Source of the DNA: Clostridia bacterium
Lineage (GTDB): Bacteria > Bacillota > Clostridia > Christensenellales > Aristaeellaceae
Assembly (NCBI GenBank): GCA_030529995.1
Contig: JAUMVT010000005.1
Span: forward strand, 1-64,000
DNA length: 64,000 nucleotides
Direction of reading: 5' to 3'
A program made the position numbers and the translations under genes. The number at the start of each line of letters is the position of its first letter. The stretch's first letter is position 1. The notes under the pieces were generated by a model. It did not search any database. It was given only the letters and a program-made list of their open reading frames with translations, and was not told where the DNA came from. Positions 33,592 to 40,732 of this stretch are shown piece after piece.

Positions 33592-33626
33592 AATCCCCGT
33601 GCAGGCGATGAACCTGCACGGGGATT
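33592..33626. terminator. bidirectional terminator
   Basis: A perfect 14-bp stem AATCCCCGTGCAGG/CCTGCACGGGGATT with a 7-nt loop and A/T flanks, between the convergent exported-protein gene and phosphoglucomutase gene. Confidence 0.9.
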
Positions 33627-33629
33627 TTC

Positions 33630-35303
33630 TTATCCGTTCATCAATGCATCCAACCACTCACCCAATTGCGCTTCCTGCGCCTTGGCGGCGGCTTCGTCCT
33701 GCGCCTTGGTGAAGGTGTAGGCCTTGATCTTCGGCTCTGTGCCGCTGGGGCGAATGATCACCTTGTCCCCGCCTGCCAGGCAGAAGGTGAGCACATCAGC
33801 GGCAGGCAGGCCGGTGCCTTGGGACAGATAATCCTTCACATCAGTGACCGCTGCACCGGCGATGGTCTTGGGGGAGTCGGTTCGCAGGGCGGCCATCTTT
33901 GCCCCCATGACCGTCATGCCCTTGGCCCCTTCAAAGGTGTAGCTGTGCAGGCTGTTGAAGTGATAGCCGTAGGTCTGGTACAGGCTGTCCATAGCCTCCG
34001 GCAGGGTCATGCCCTGCTGTTTGTAGTACCGTGCCATTTCGCAAATCAGCAGGGAAGCGTTCACCGCATCCTTGTCCCGGGCATGGGTGCCGGAAAGGTA
34101 ACCGTAGCTTTCCTCAAAGCCAAAGAGATACCGGGCTTTCTGCCCTGCCTTTTCCAGCAGACCGATTTGCTCCCCGATGAACTTGAAGCCCGTCAGGGTG
34201 CGGCGCAGCTCTATGCCGTAGTGCTCCGCTACCTTGTCCGCCATGGCACTGGATACAATGGTGGTCACCACCACCGGCTTCAGGGGCATGGTGCCTTTTT
34301 CTATGCGGGTCTTGGCGATATAGTCCATGAGCAGGATGCCCACCTCGTTGCCGGTCATGAGGCGAACGTCATCGCCCACCGGCACGGCAATGCCCACCCG
34401 GTCGCAGTCCGGGTCGGTGGCAAGGAGCAGATCCGGCTGATAAGCCTTGCAATCCCGGATGCCCAGAGCCAAGGCTTCCCGAATTTCCGGATTCGGGTAG
34501 GGACAGGTGGGAAAGTGACCGTCCGGATGCTCCTGCTCCGCCACCACGTGCACATCCGTAATGCCGCAATCCCGAAGCATCCGGGTGACACATTCCAGCC
34601 CTGTGCCGTTCAGAGGGGTGTACACCACCTTCAGGGGCACCTGGTTCAGCTCCGGGCGAAGCTGTTCCCCTTCCACCGCCTGCAGGAACCGATCCAGCGC
34701 ATCTTCCGGCAGGTCACGAATCAGCCCCTGGGCTTTGGCGTCCTCGAAGGTCAGCGTGCTTTTCACAAACAGGGGAGCGGCGGCAATGCACTGCTGAATG
34801 GCGTTGGCCGCTTCCGTGGTAATCTGGCAGCCGTCCGCCCCGTAAACCTTGTAGCCGTTGTACTTGGCAGGGTTGTGGCTGGCGGTAATGCAGATGCCGG
34901 CGCCGCAGCCCTGATCCCGTACGGCAAAGGAAAGGGCAGGGGTGGGCTCTAATCGGGGATACATAAGGGCAGTAATGCCCTGCTCTGCCAGCACCAGCGC
35001 AGCCGCCTCGGCAAATTCCTGGCTCATAATGCGGCTGTCGTGGGCAATGGCCACCTTCCGGGGCAGAGGGGTGGACAGCAGGTAATCCGCCAATCCCCGG
35101 GTGGCATGCCGGACGGTGTACAGGTTCATCCGGTCATCCCCCATGCCGATCTCCCCCCGGAGACCGCCGGTGCCGAAGGCCAGCTGCCGATAGAAGCAGT
35201 CTGCCAGCTGAGTTTCATCCATGTCGATGATGGTGTTCTTGTCCTCGTCCGTCACCACGTCGGAGGTCAGCCACAGAAATTTTCGAGCATTAATGTCTTG
35301 CAT
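33630..35303 (-). CDS. phosphoglucomutase/phosphomannomutase
   Basis: A 557 aa alpha-D-phosphohexomutase that interconverts hexose 1- and 6-phosphates, linking glycogen and cell-wall sugar nucleotides to glycolysis. Motifs: active-site serine TASHNPAKYNGYK, metal-binding loop ATDPDCDRVG, sugar-binding GFEESYGYL and phosphate-binding RPSGTEPKIKAY. AAAGGAG lies about 8 bp before the chosen ATG. A promoter (TGGACG-17-TACAAT, minus strand, 35359-35387) lies upstream. Confidence 0.94.
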   Translation of the reverse strand: MQDINARKFLWLTSDVVTDEDKNTIIDMDETQLADCFYRQLAFGTGGLRGEIGMGDDRMNLYTVRHATRGLADYLLSTPLPRKVAIAHDSRIMSQEFAEAAALVLAEQGITALMYPRLEPTPALSFAVRDQGCGAGICITASHNPAKYNGYKVYGADGCQITTEAANAIQQCIAAAPLFVKSTLTFEDAKAQGLIRDLPEDALDRFLQAVEGEQLRPELNQVPLKVVYTPLNGTGLECVTRMLRDCGITDVHVVAEQEHPDGHFPTCPYPNPEIREALALGIRDCKAYQPDLLLATDPDCDRVGIAVPVGDDVRLMTGNEVGILLMDYIAKTRIEKGTMPLKPVVVTTIVSSAMADKVAEHYGIELRRTLTGFKFIGEQIGLLEKAGQKARYLFGFEESYGYLSGTHARDKDAVNASLLICEMARYYKQQGMTLPEAMDSLYQTYGYHFNSLHSYTFEGAKGMTVMGAKMAALRTDSPKTIAGAAVTDVKDYLSQGTGLPAADVLTFCLAGGDKVIIRPSGTEPKIKAYTFTKAQDEAAAKAQEAQLGEWLDALMNG

Positions 35304-35358
35304 GGGCATCTCCTTTGCGAAGGCTTGTGTGATGTTCAAGGCCTTCCGAATCCTCCTT

Positions 35359-35387
35359 ATTGTATCACGATGCGGTTACATCGTCCA
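35359..35387 (-). promoter_or_regulatory. promoter of the phosphoglucomutase gene
   Basis: Minus strand: -35 TGGACG (35382-35387), 17 bp spacer, -10 TACAAT (35359-35364). Confidence 0.55.
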
Positions 35388-35490
35388 GCCAATCCGCTGC
35401 CGCCCTATCATTTTTGGATGAGATATCAACCGGTTTCGCCATGGAAAGATAAAATTCTCACAATGTTCACGGCTCATGAAACGAAAATGG

Positions 35491-35519
35491 TGGATAGATA
35501 GGCCAAAACAGTGTATAAT
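35491..35519 (+). promoter_or_regulatory. promoter of the caspase-like gene
   Basis: Weak -35 TGGATA (35491-35496), 17 bp spacer, perfect -10 TATAAT (35514-35519), 32 bp before the GTG start. Confidence 0.55.
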
Positions 35520-35551
35520 ATGCCTTGAATGTAAGGAAGGGAGGGAACACC

Positions 35552-37054
35552 GTGCGCCGGAAAAGTCTTTTCTTTTTCGCGCTCCTGCTGGGCTGCGCAC
35601 TGTGCTTTCCTGTCCTTGCGGAATCTGTGGATCGGGTGCTGCTGGTGGGGTGCGATAACTTCGTGTCCCAGGTTAGCACAGCACCTTCCTCCGCCAATAA
35701 CGTGACGCAAATGATGAGCGTTCTTTCCGGGGGCGACTTGGATCCTGTGACCATGGTAACCCGCCGAAACGACCTGTACAGCAAGGAAGCCTTGGAACGG
35801 CTGATACTGGAAACCTTCGCCGATGCGGACGAGGATGACGTCAGCTTTTTCTACATCAGCACCCATGGCCTGTGGAAGCAGGGGCAAGCCAACGGCAGCA
35901 TGACCCTGCTCCTTTCCGACGGCGTGCGGGAGGACGGCATTACCGCCTCCGAGCTGAAGGAAACCTTTGACCAAATCAAGGGCACGAAAGTGCTGATTGT
36001 CGACGCATGCCACTCCGGCGCCATGCTGGGGAAGGGCGTCCATCCCCCCTTTGACAACGTGTTTGTGGGCAAGGATTACAAGGTGATCTGCTCTTCCGGC
36101 GGCGCAGAGGAAAGCTGGTTCTGGGCCGGCAACGAGGACGCCAGCGAATCCGCCGGGGCTGGCTATTTCTCCTCTGCTCTGGTGCGTGGTTTAAGCTACC
36201 TTGGTGCCTACGGGGCAGATGCCGACCGGGATGGGCACATCACCATGACTGAGCTGAAGAATTATCTGCTGGAGAATCACGGCGCATCCACCACCCGGAT
36301 GTACCCGGAAGAGGACGATTTCGTGATCCTGTCCTATAACACGGAAGTGCTGAAGGATCAGGATCGAACCTCCATTGTTAGCAGCCTGACCTTTTCCGGA
36401 GAAACCCTGACGGACACTATCCCCACGGCGAATTTCTCCTTCACTATGCTGACCTCTGCCCGAATCGCCTATCAAACGGTGATGCACCGGGAGGGCAAGT
36501 GGGACTTTGAACACAGTAACCTTGTGTGGGACAACAGCGAGCAGTACGGGGAATTCGGCGACGCCCAGGGCTTCCTGTCCCCCGGCTACAAGGAACGCAC
36601 CTTCACCTTCTCCCGGGATGACACAGGTTCCTACGGCTATGTGCTGATGCAGATGCTGGCCATCCGCAACAACAGCGTGTCCATGATTTCCAGCCGGGTG
36701 CTGACCATTCCGCCTCTGAAGGGGGATCCGCTGCTGGAAGTGTATACCGGAGATCACTTCAGCCCGCAAAACTATGAAGAGATGAATATTCTGGTGCACC
36801 ACCAGTTTCCCTGTGAAATCTCCGTCACCATTGAGGATGAAGCAGGCAACACGGTGCGCCGCATCTGCACCCGTCAGGGAAGCCGGCCGGAGCAGATGAA
36901 GCCCCTGGGTTCCACCTTCTGCTGGAACGGCAAAACCTCCTCCGGGGAGTACGCCCCTGCCGGCACCTACAAAGCCCATATTTCCGCCTGGATCGCCGGG
37001 GTCAAGTACGAGATGGTGTCTGACCCCTTTGAGCTGGTGGGCAACGCGGGATAA
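35552..37054 (+). CDS. secreted caspase-like (C14) peptidase with FlgD-like Ig domain
   Basis: About 500 aa from a GTG start preceded by GGGAGG. The signal peptide (FFFALLLGCALCFPVLA) targets it outside. The caspase-like domain (about residues 27-240) keeps the catalytic pair: His in FFYISTHGLW and Cys in LIVDACHSGAM. A middle beta-rich region follows. The C-terminal 80 residues resemble a FlgD-type immunoglobulin fold (FCWNGKTSSGEYAPAGTYKA). Bacterial caspase homologues often cut after Arg/Lys or act in stress or self-lysis; here the secreted location suggests an extracellular target. It is monocistronic with its own promoter and terminator. Confidence 0.8.
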   Translation: MRRKSLFFFALLLGCALCFPVLAESVDRVLLVGCDNFVSQVSTAPSSANNVTQMMSVLSGGDLDPVTMVTRRNDLYSKEALERLILETFADADEDDVSFFYISTHGLWKQGQANGSMTLLLSDGVREDGITASELKETFDQIKGTKVLIVDACHSGAMLGKGVHPPFDNVFVGKDYKVICSSGGAEESWFWAGNEDASESAGAGYFSSALVRGLSYLGAYGADADRDGHITMTELKNYLLENHGASTTRMYPEEDDFVILSYNTEVLKDQDRTSIVSSLTFSGETLTDTIPTANFSFTMLTSARIAYQTVMHREGKWDFEHSNLVWDNSEQYGEFGDAQGFLSPGYKERTFTFSRDDTGSYGYVLMQMLAIRNNSVSMISSRVLTIPPLKGDPLLEVYTGDHFSPQNYEEMNILVHHQFPCEISVTIEDEAGNTVRRICTRQGSRPEQMKPLGSTFCWNGKTSSGEYAPAGTYKAHISAWIAGVKYEMVSDPFELVGNAG

Positions 37055-37058
37055 GATA

Positions 37059-37101
37059 AGAACACCGATGGAATCGGCATTGCTGCTTCCATCGGTGTTC
37101 T
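37059..37101 (+). terminator. terminator of the caspase-like gene
   Basis: A perfect 15-bp stem AGAACACCGATGGAA/TTCCATCGGTGTTCT followed by GCTTTATTT. Confidence 0.85.
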
Positions 37102-37154
37102 GCTTTATTTATGGAAAAACTCCGTTAACCGCCCTTACAGCTCCAGGCTGATAG

Positions 37155-37496
37155 GCTCCTGGGCGATGCCGTGTCACCATCGGCGAAACAGAAACGACCG
37201 AAACCCGCTACGCCATTACCTCACTGAAAAGCATCGAGGCATTTGCAGATGCCATGCGCAGACACTGGAGCATTGAAAATGGGCTTCATGATTGTTTGGA
37301 CGTATCTTTTCGGGAGGATCATTCACACATTAGGAAAGATCACGCTCCGGAAAACATGGCTGTCATCCGGCATCTGGCACTGTCCGCATTGAAACATCTC
37401 CCGGTTCCAAAGAAAACTTCCATGAAGCGGCTGCGGGAAATCTGTGCCTATGACACGGATTTGCTCGACGAGACGATGGACTTCATACTTTTGTAA
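37155..37496 (+). pseudogene. remnant of an ISAs1-family transposase (C-terminal part)
   Basis: The frame is open from 37155 to the stop at 37494-37496, but there is no start codon or ribosome site. Translation reads VTIGETETTETRYAITSL, then HWSIENGLHDCLDVSF and RKDHAPENMAVIRHLALSALK, the signature end of ISAs1/H-repeat transposases, including the late catalytic Glu region (SIEN). The first two-thirds of the transposase is missing and no terminal repeats were seen. It is thus a decayed fragment marking an old insertion next to the caspase-like gene. Confidence 0.85.
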
Positions 37497-37533
37497 CATG
37501 ACATTGGAGCCGTGAGCGATTTCCCCCATCCCC

Positions 37534-37562
37534 TTGCCTTTTATGCAAATATACAGTACAAT
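37534..37562 (+). promoter_or_regulatory. promoter of the trigger-factor-like/thioredoxin/FTR-like operon
   Basis: -35 TTGCCT (37534-37539), 17 bp spacer, -10 TACAAT (37557-37562), 47 bp before the first start codon. Confidence 0.6.
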
Positions 37563-37609
37563 ATCCATGCGTGCGTTCGAGCAAAATCACAGAACGGAAG
37601 GACGGGCCT

Positions 37610-38491
37610 ATGAACGGATTTGTAACCAAGCTGTATGATGTGGACAGCATTGCCATACCCGCCGAATATCTGAAGACCCAGATTGATACCCGGCACATTG
37701 AGGATGAAATCAAGGCGCTTTCCCTGCGCTGCGCCCAGGAAACCAAGGCAGAGCAGGCGGCGGAAGGAGATCTGGTTCGCTGCAGGGCGGATCAGGAAAG
37801 CTACCCGGACAGCAGGACCATCCTCCTGTTCACCGGCGTTCAGCTGCCCGGGGCGGAAGAGGCGGCCAAGGTGGCTGTCGGCAAGCACCCCGGGGATGCA
37901 TTCACCGTAAGCCTTGCCGGGAAAACGGTGCGTTTGACGGTGGAAGAGGTGATCCACCGGGTGCCTGTGCCCGTGGATGACGCGGCCGTGGCAGCCCTTG
38001 GCATGGAAGGCATCACCACCGTGGAGGCTTACCGTGCCTACCTGACCGACAAGGCGGAAAAGGAACAGAAGCAGGAGCAGGGCAAGCAGATCCTGCGCCA
38101 TTTCATGGATGAAATGGTGAACGGCAGCCAGTACAGCTATGACGAAAGCGAACTGGCAGCCTATGTCACTAACTATGTCACTAAGATGAAGGAAGAGCTC
38201 CTGAAGCAGAATCCTGCCGCAGCGGAAATGGGAGATGAACGAATCGCCCAGTCCATCGTGTACCAGTGCAAGCAGCAGTGGTGCGCGGAAGCTATCTGCA
38301 AGGCACAGGGCATGATGCCCACGCCGGAGGAAATTGAGCAGGGCGCCGACCAAATGGCGGAAATGTTCCAGCTGGTGGGCGAACCGGTGCCCGGCCGGGA
38401 AGAGCTGCTGGAAATATCCCGGAGCGAATTGTGCATGACGCCCATGTTTGAGTACCTGAATCAGCTGATCCAGCAGAAGGTGGGAGGTTAA
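37610..38491 (+). CDS. trigger-factor-like chaperone/peptidyl-prolyl isomerase without ribosome-binding domain
   Basis: A 293 aa cytoplasmic protein. Residues about 50-130 resemble the FKBP-type domain of trigger factor (AEGDLVRC, LPGAEEAAKVAVGKHPGDAF, then VEEVIHRVPVPVDDAAVAALG), and the remainder resembles the helical chaperone arms (YRAYLTDKAEKEQKQEQGKQIL). The N-terminal ribosome-docking domain of real trigger factor is absent, so it probably acts off the ribosome. GGAAGGAC precedes the chosen ATG. The thioredoxin-like gene begins 3 bp after its stop, so the two are coupled. Confidence 0.72.
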   Translation: MNGFVTKLYDVDSIAIPAEYLKTQIDTRHIEDEIKALSLRCAQETKAEQAAEGDLVRCRADQESYPDSRTILLFTGVQLPGAEEAAKVAVGKHPGDAFTVSLAGKTVRLTVEEVIHRVPVPVDDAAVAALGMEGITTVEAYRAYLTDKAEKEQKQEQGKQILRHFMDEMVNGSQYSYDESELAAYVTNYVTKMKEELLKQNPAAAEMGDERIAQSIVYQCKQQWCAEAICKAQGMMPTPEEIEQGADQMAEMFQLVGEPVPGREELLEISRSELCMTPMFEYLNQLIQQKVGG

Positions 38492-38493
38492 CC

Positions 38494-38808
38494 ATGGTCA
38501 AGGAACTGAAGGATCAAGATTGGAAGGCATTTTCCGAGGCCGAGTATGCGGTCATTGACTGCTACGGCGAAAACTGCTTTGCCTGCGTCATGCTGGCGCC
38601 CACCTACGATGCCGTGGCAGATGAACTGCCCGGTGTGGCCTTTGGCCGGATCAACGTTTCCTTTAACCCGGACATGGCCAACACCAACAACGTGGACGCT
38701 ATGCCCACCCTGCTGTATTTCCGCAAGGGCGTGGAAGTGGATCGCACCATTGGCAGCATTGACCGGAACGAACTGCTGACCCACGTGGCCAAGCTGCTGT
38801 ACGAATAA
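38494..38808 (+). CDS. thioredoxin-like protein with CFAC active site
   Basis: A 104 aa thioredoxin fold: AVIDCYGENCFACVMLAPTYD gives the active site (CFAC instead of CGPC), followed by the cis-Pro loop AMPTLLYF and the final helix. The altered dipeptide and an extra Cys just before (DCYGENC) should change its redox potential. The gene starts 2 bp after the trigger-factor-like stop codon and is followed after 11 bp by the FTR-like gene, which suggests it is the substrate of that reductase. Confidence 0.85.
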   Translation: MVKELKDQDWKAFSEAEYAVIDCYGENCFACVMLAPTYDAVADELPGVAFGRINVSFNPDMANTNNVDAMPTLLYFRKGVEVDRTIGSIDRNELLTHVAKLLYE

Positions 38809-38819
38809 GGAGAAGCATC

Positions 38820-39020
38820 ATGGGAAAGGTGAGACTGAATGAGGATCCTGCCGTGGTGGCACGGATCCGGGCAGGGCTGAAGGCCTCCGGCGGCTATTGC
38901 CCCTGCCGGCGGGAAATCAAGCCCGAGTACAAGTGCATCTGCGAGGAATTCAAGTCCCAGATGCAGGATCCCAATTTCGAAGGCTATTGCCATTGCAAGC
39001 TGTATTATAAGGAAAAATAA
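38820..39020 (+). CDS. ferredoxin:thioredoxin reductase catalytic-chain-like protein, short
   Basis: A 66 aa protein with three CxC motifs: CPC (residues 27-29), CIC (39-41) and CHC (57-59), in the context GGYCPCR and FEGYCHCKLYY. This is the motif set of the FTR catalytic chain, which uses a 4Fe-4S cluster next to a redox disulfide to pass ferredoxin electrons to thioredoxin. The spacing (9 and 15 residues) is rearranged relative to the plant-type enzyme (16 and 8) and the protein is about half the usual length. AAGGAG precedes the ATG. It is last in the operon with the thioredoxin-like protein. Confidence 0.8.
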   Translation: MGKVRLNEDPAVVARIRAGLKASGGYCPCRREIKPEYKCICEEFKSQMQDPNFEGYCHCKLYYKEK

Positions 39021-39043
39021 CAGATGGTTACTGCCCGGGTGGC

Positions 39044-39220
39044 GTTGGAGGGCTCGCAAGCCATCCAACTGCTAATCGGCTTTCAGCGACATGTGCGGTG
39101 AAAGCCGCAGCAATCCGAAGGATTGCTACATTACGCGAACGAACGGCCGGGAGAACGGTGAAACCGTTCGACCAGTGAGGGCGTGCAAAACTCGACAAAG
39201 TGGCTTTGCCACTTTGTCGA
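39044..39220 (-). repeat. five-hairpin structured repeat, copy B (inverted)
   Basis: 177 bp, reverse orientation to copies A and C. H5 39044-39069, H4 39077-39107, H3 39109-39127, H2 39145-39173, H1 39192-39220. H1, H2 and H4 are essentially identical to copy A, while H3 (AGCAATCC/GGATTGCT) is like copy C. It occupies most of the spacer between the FTR-like gene and the lipoprotein gene, with H1 nearest the lipoprotein. Confidence 0.85.
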
Positions 39221-39246
39221 TACACTAAAAAGAGGAGCGAACAATC

Positions 39247-40308
39247 ATGAAAAAGGTTCTGTCCGTGGTGCTGCTTCTGACGGTATTGCTGACCCTGACG
39301 GGATGCAGCAGCAGCCTGTTCAGCCAGGCGGATGTGGTGAAGCTGGGGGATTATTCCCACAAGGATCCCAGCGGCGTAAGCTATGATACCCGCACCGTGC
39401 TGTCCAACACCGGCTTCGGGGCGACCCTGGCCGAGTACGCCAGCAGTGCTGCCTATCCCAATACCATGGTGATGGACGAGAGCGGCAATGTCATCGGCAT
39501 GTACGACTATGATGCCGCCACCGGCCTGGCCAAGGGCTGGGTGAACATTTCCACCGGCGAGTATGAGGCCTATGAAGCCGGGCAGGAAGTGGATCTGGGT
39601 CTGCCGGACGAGTCCAAGCTGGTGACCCTTGCCGGGGACGTGACCCTGTACTTCGTGGTCTATGCCAAGGACAGCACCCCTGTGGAGTCCGACATGTACC
39701 TGATGCTCACCAGTGCCGGCGACAAGGATACGGTGCTCAATGCCATGACCGACGTGTTCGGCATGACCTTTACCGCCGAAAGCGACACGGTGCTCAAGAA
39801 CGTAGTTGACAAGGCTGCCATTGCCTCCGAAATGGAGCTGATGGGGCTGACCACCGATACTGATTATGTGGATTATCTGAAGATGAGCTACAGCGTCCGT
39901 GGCGAAGCCGGGGACAATCCTTACAAGCCTTATGCTGACCACAAGGATCCCACCGACATTGCGTATGACCAGAAGGTGGTGCTTACCGCCAGCGGTCAGG
40001 CTGCCGTGGGCGAGGATGAAGCGGACTGCATCTCTTCCCTGACCACCTACCTCTACGGCAAGGACGGGGACATTGTGGCTGCCTACACCTATTACGAAAG
40101 CCCCACCAAGGAAGGCGCTGACAAGCTGGCTCAATCCACCAGCGGTGCTACCCGTGTGTCTGACACGGTGCTGATGGTGTCCTATACCGGGGCAGAGCTG
40201 AGCTCCTCCATTGACCAGTACATTGCGTTCAATCTGCTGAAGGATCACTCCCTGTCCGAGTACACCCGGCTGATTGAAGAAACCTTCATGGCGCAGGTGT
40301 ACGAATAA
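39247..40308 (+). CDS. lipoprotein with internally duplicated domain
   Basis: A 353 aa predicted lipoprotein (signal VLSVVLLLTVLLTLTGC, lipobox LTGC). The mature part contains two related halves: DYSHKDPSGVSYDTRTVL (about residues 36-53) and PYADHKDPTDIAYDQKVVL (about 230-248), each followed by a similar segment containing a (V/I)(M/T)xxxxGN(V/I)-type turn (DESGNVIGMYDYDAA, GKDGDIVAAYTYYES). No family is recognised. AGAGGAG precedes the ATG. The gene is bracketed by inverted copies B and C of the five-hairpin repeat, and no clear promoter is seen between copy B and the start codon. Confidence 0.7.
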   Translation: MKKVLSVVLLLTVLLTLTGCSSSLFSQADVVKLGDYSHKDPSGVSYDTRTVLSNTGFGATLAEYASSAAYPNTMVMDESGNVIGMYDYDAATGLAKGWVNISTGEYEAYEAGQEVDLGLPDESKLVTLAGDVTLYFVVYAKDSTPVESDMYLMLTSAGDKDTVLNAMTDVFGMTFTAESDTVLKNVVDKAAIASEMELMGLTTDTDYVDYLKMSYSVRGEAGDNPYKPYADHKDPTDIAYDQKVVLTASGQAAVGEDEADCISSLTTYLYGKDGDIVAAYTYYESPTKEGADKLAQSTSGATRVSDTVLMVSYTGAELSSSIDQYIAFNLLKDHSLSEYTRLIEETFMAQVYE

Positions 40309-40313
40309 GCATT

Positions 40314-40491
40314 TCGAAAAAATGGCTTTGCCGTTTTTTCGAGGATTCGCACTCGGTCGTTGGTCGAAGGGCTTTGCCCTTCTCCCGGCCACTCCCTCGT
40401 GTAAGGAAGCAATCCTTCGGATTGCTGCGTGAATCGCCGCGCATGTCGCCGATTCACGATTTTCTGTCGGAGGGCTTGCGAGCCCTCCAAC
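40314..40491 (+). repeat. five-hairpin structured repeat, copy C
   Basis: 178 bp, starting 6 bp after the lipoprotein stop. H1 40314-40342 (TCGAAAAAATGGC stem), H2 40362-40390 (GAAGGG stem), H3 40408-40426, H4 40428-40458 (CGTGAATCG stem, loop CCGCGCATGTCGC), H5 40466-40491. Compared with copies A/B the stems of H1, H2 and H4 carry many paired substitutions, while the H4 and H5 loops, the TCCC bulge in H2 and the TTC loop in H3 are kept. Confidence 0.85.
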
Positions 40492-40549
40492 ACCTCCCGG
40501 GGTGTTGAGCATGGCGAGCTCTCCAACGCATCTCGGGGTGTTGAGTATG
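40478..40549 (+). repeat. two tandem 36-bp units abutting copy C
   Basis: Units 40478-40513 and 40514-40549 both begin GCGAGC and share CTCCAAC and GGGGTGTTGAG blocks; a third unit starts (GCGAG) at 40550 and breaks off. The first unit overlaps the right arm of hairpin H5, so the tandem repeat seems to have grown from the edge of the element. Confidence 0.75.
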
Positions 40550-40610
40550 GCGAGACAGACCACACCATGAGTGTTCGTGACCTGAGCAATCCTTTGAATT
40601 TTGTGTCTGC

Positions 40611-40646
40611 GGCGGGTGCCACATGGTATGGCATCCGCCCTTTTTC
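40611..40646 (+). terminator. terminator downstream of lipoprotein and copy C
   Basis: GGCGGGTGCCA (40611-40621) pairs with TGGCATCCGCC (40629-40639, one mismatch), followed by CTTTTTC. The lipoprotein message would therefore carry copy C in its 3' end. Confidence 0.75.
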
Positions 40647-40732
40647 AAAGCGGGAATGTCCATGATACAACCTTTGCAAATTTGATTGGCTACGAGGCAG
40701 CCCTTTGTGGCTTGCCTTGACAGGAGTTCGGT

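Noticed and set aside
31958..40491. The three repeats as a CRISPR array or as ordinary IS terminal repeats
   Set aside because: The copies are single, about 177 bp, lie kilobases apart and in both orientations, with no short-repeat/spacer pattern and no transposase between them other than the unrelated ISAs1 fragment. Paired stem changes argue for a folded RNA or DNA element.
39028..40563. A 511-codon minus-strand frame spanning the lipoprotein gene and both flanking repeats
   Set aside because: It reads through copies B and C of the non-coding repeat and has no ribosome site; the lipoprotein on the plus strand has a signal peptide and a ribosome site.
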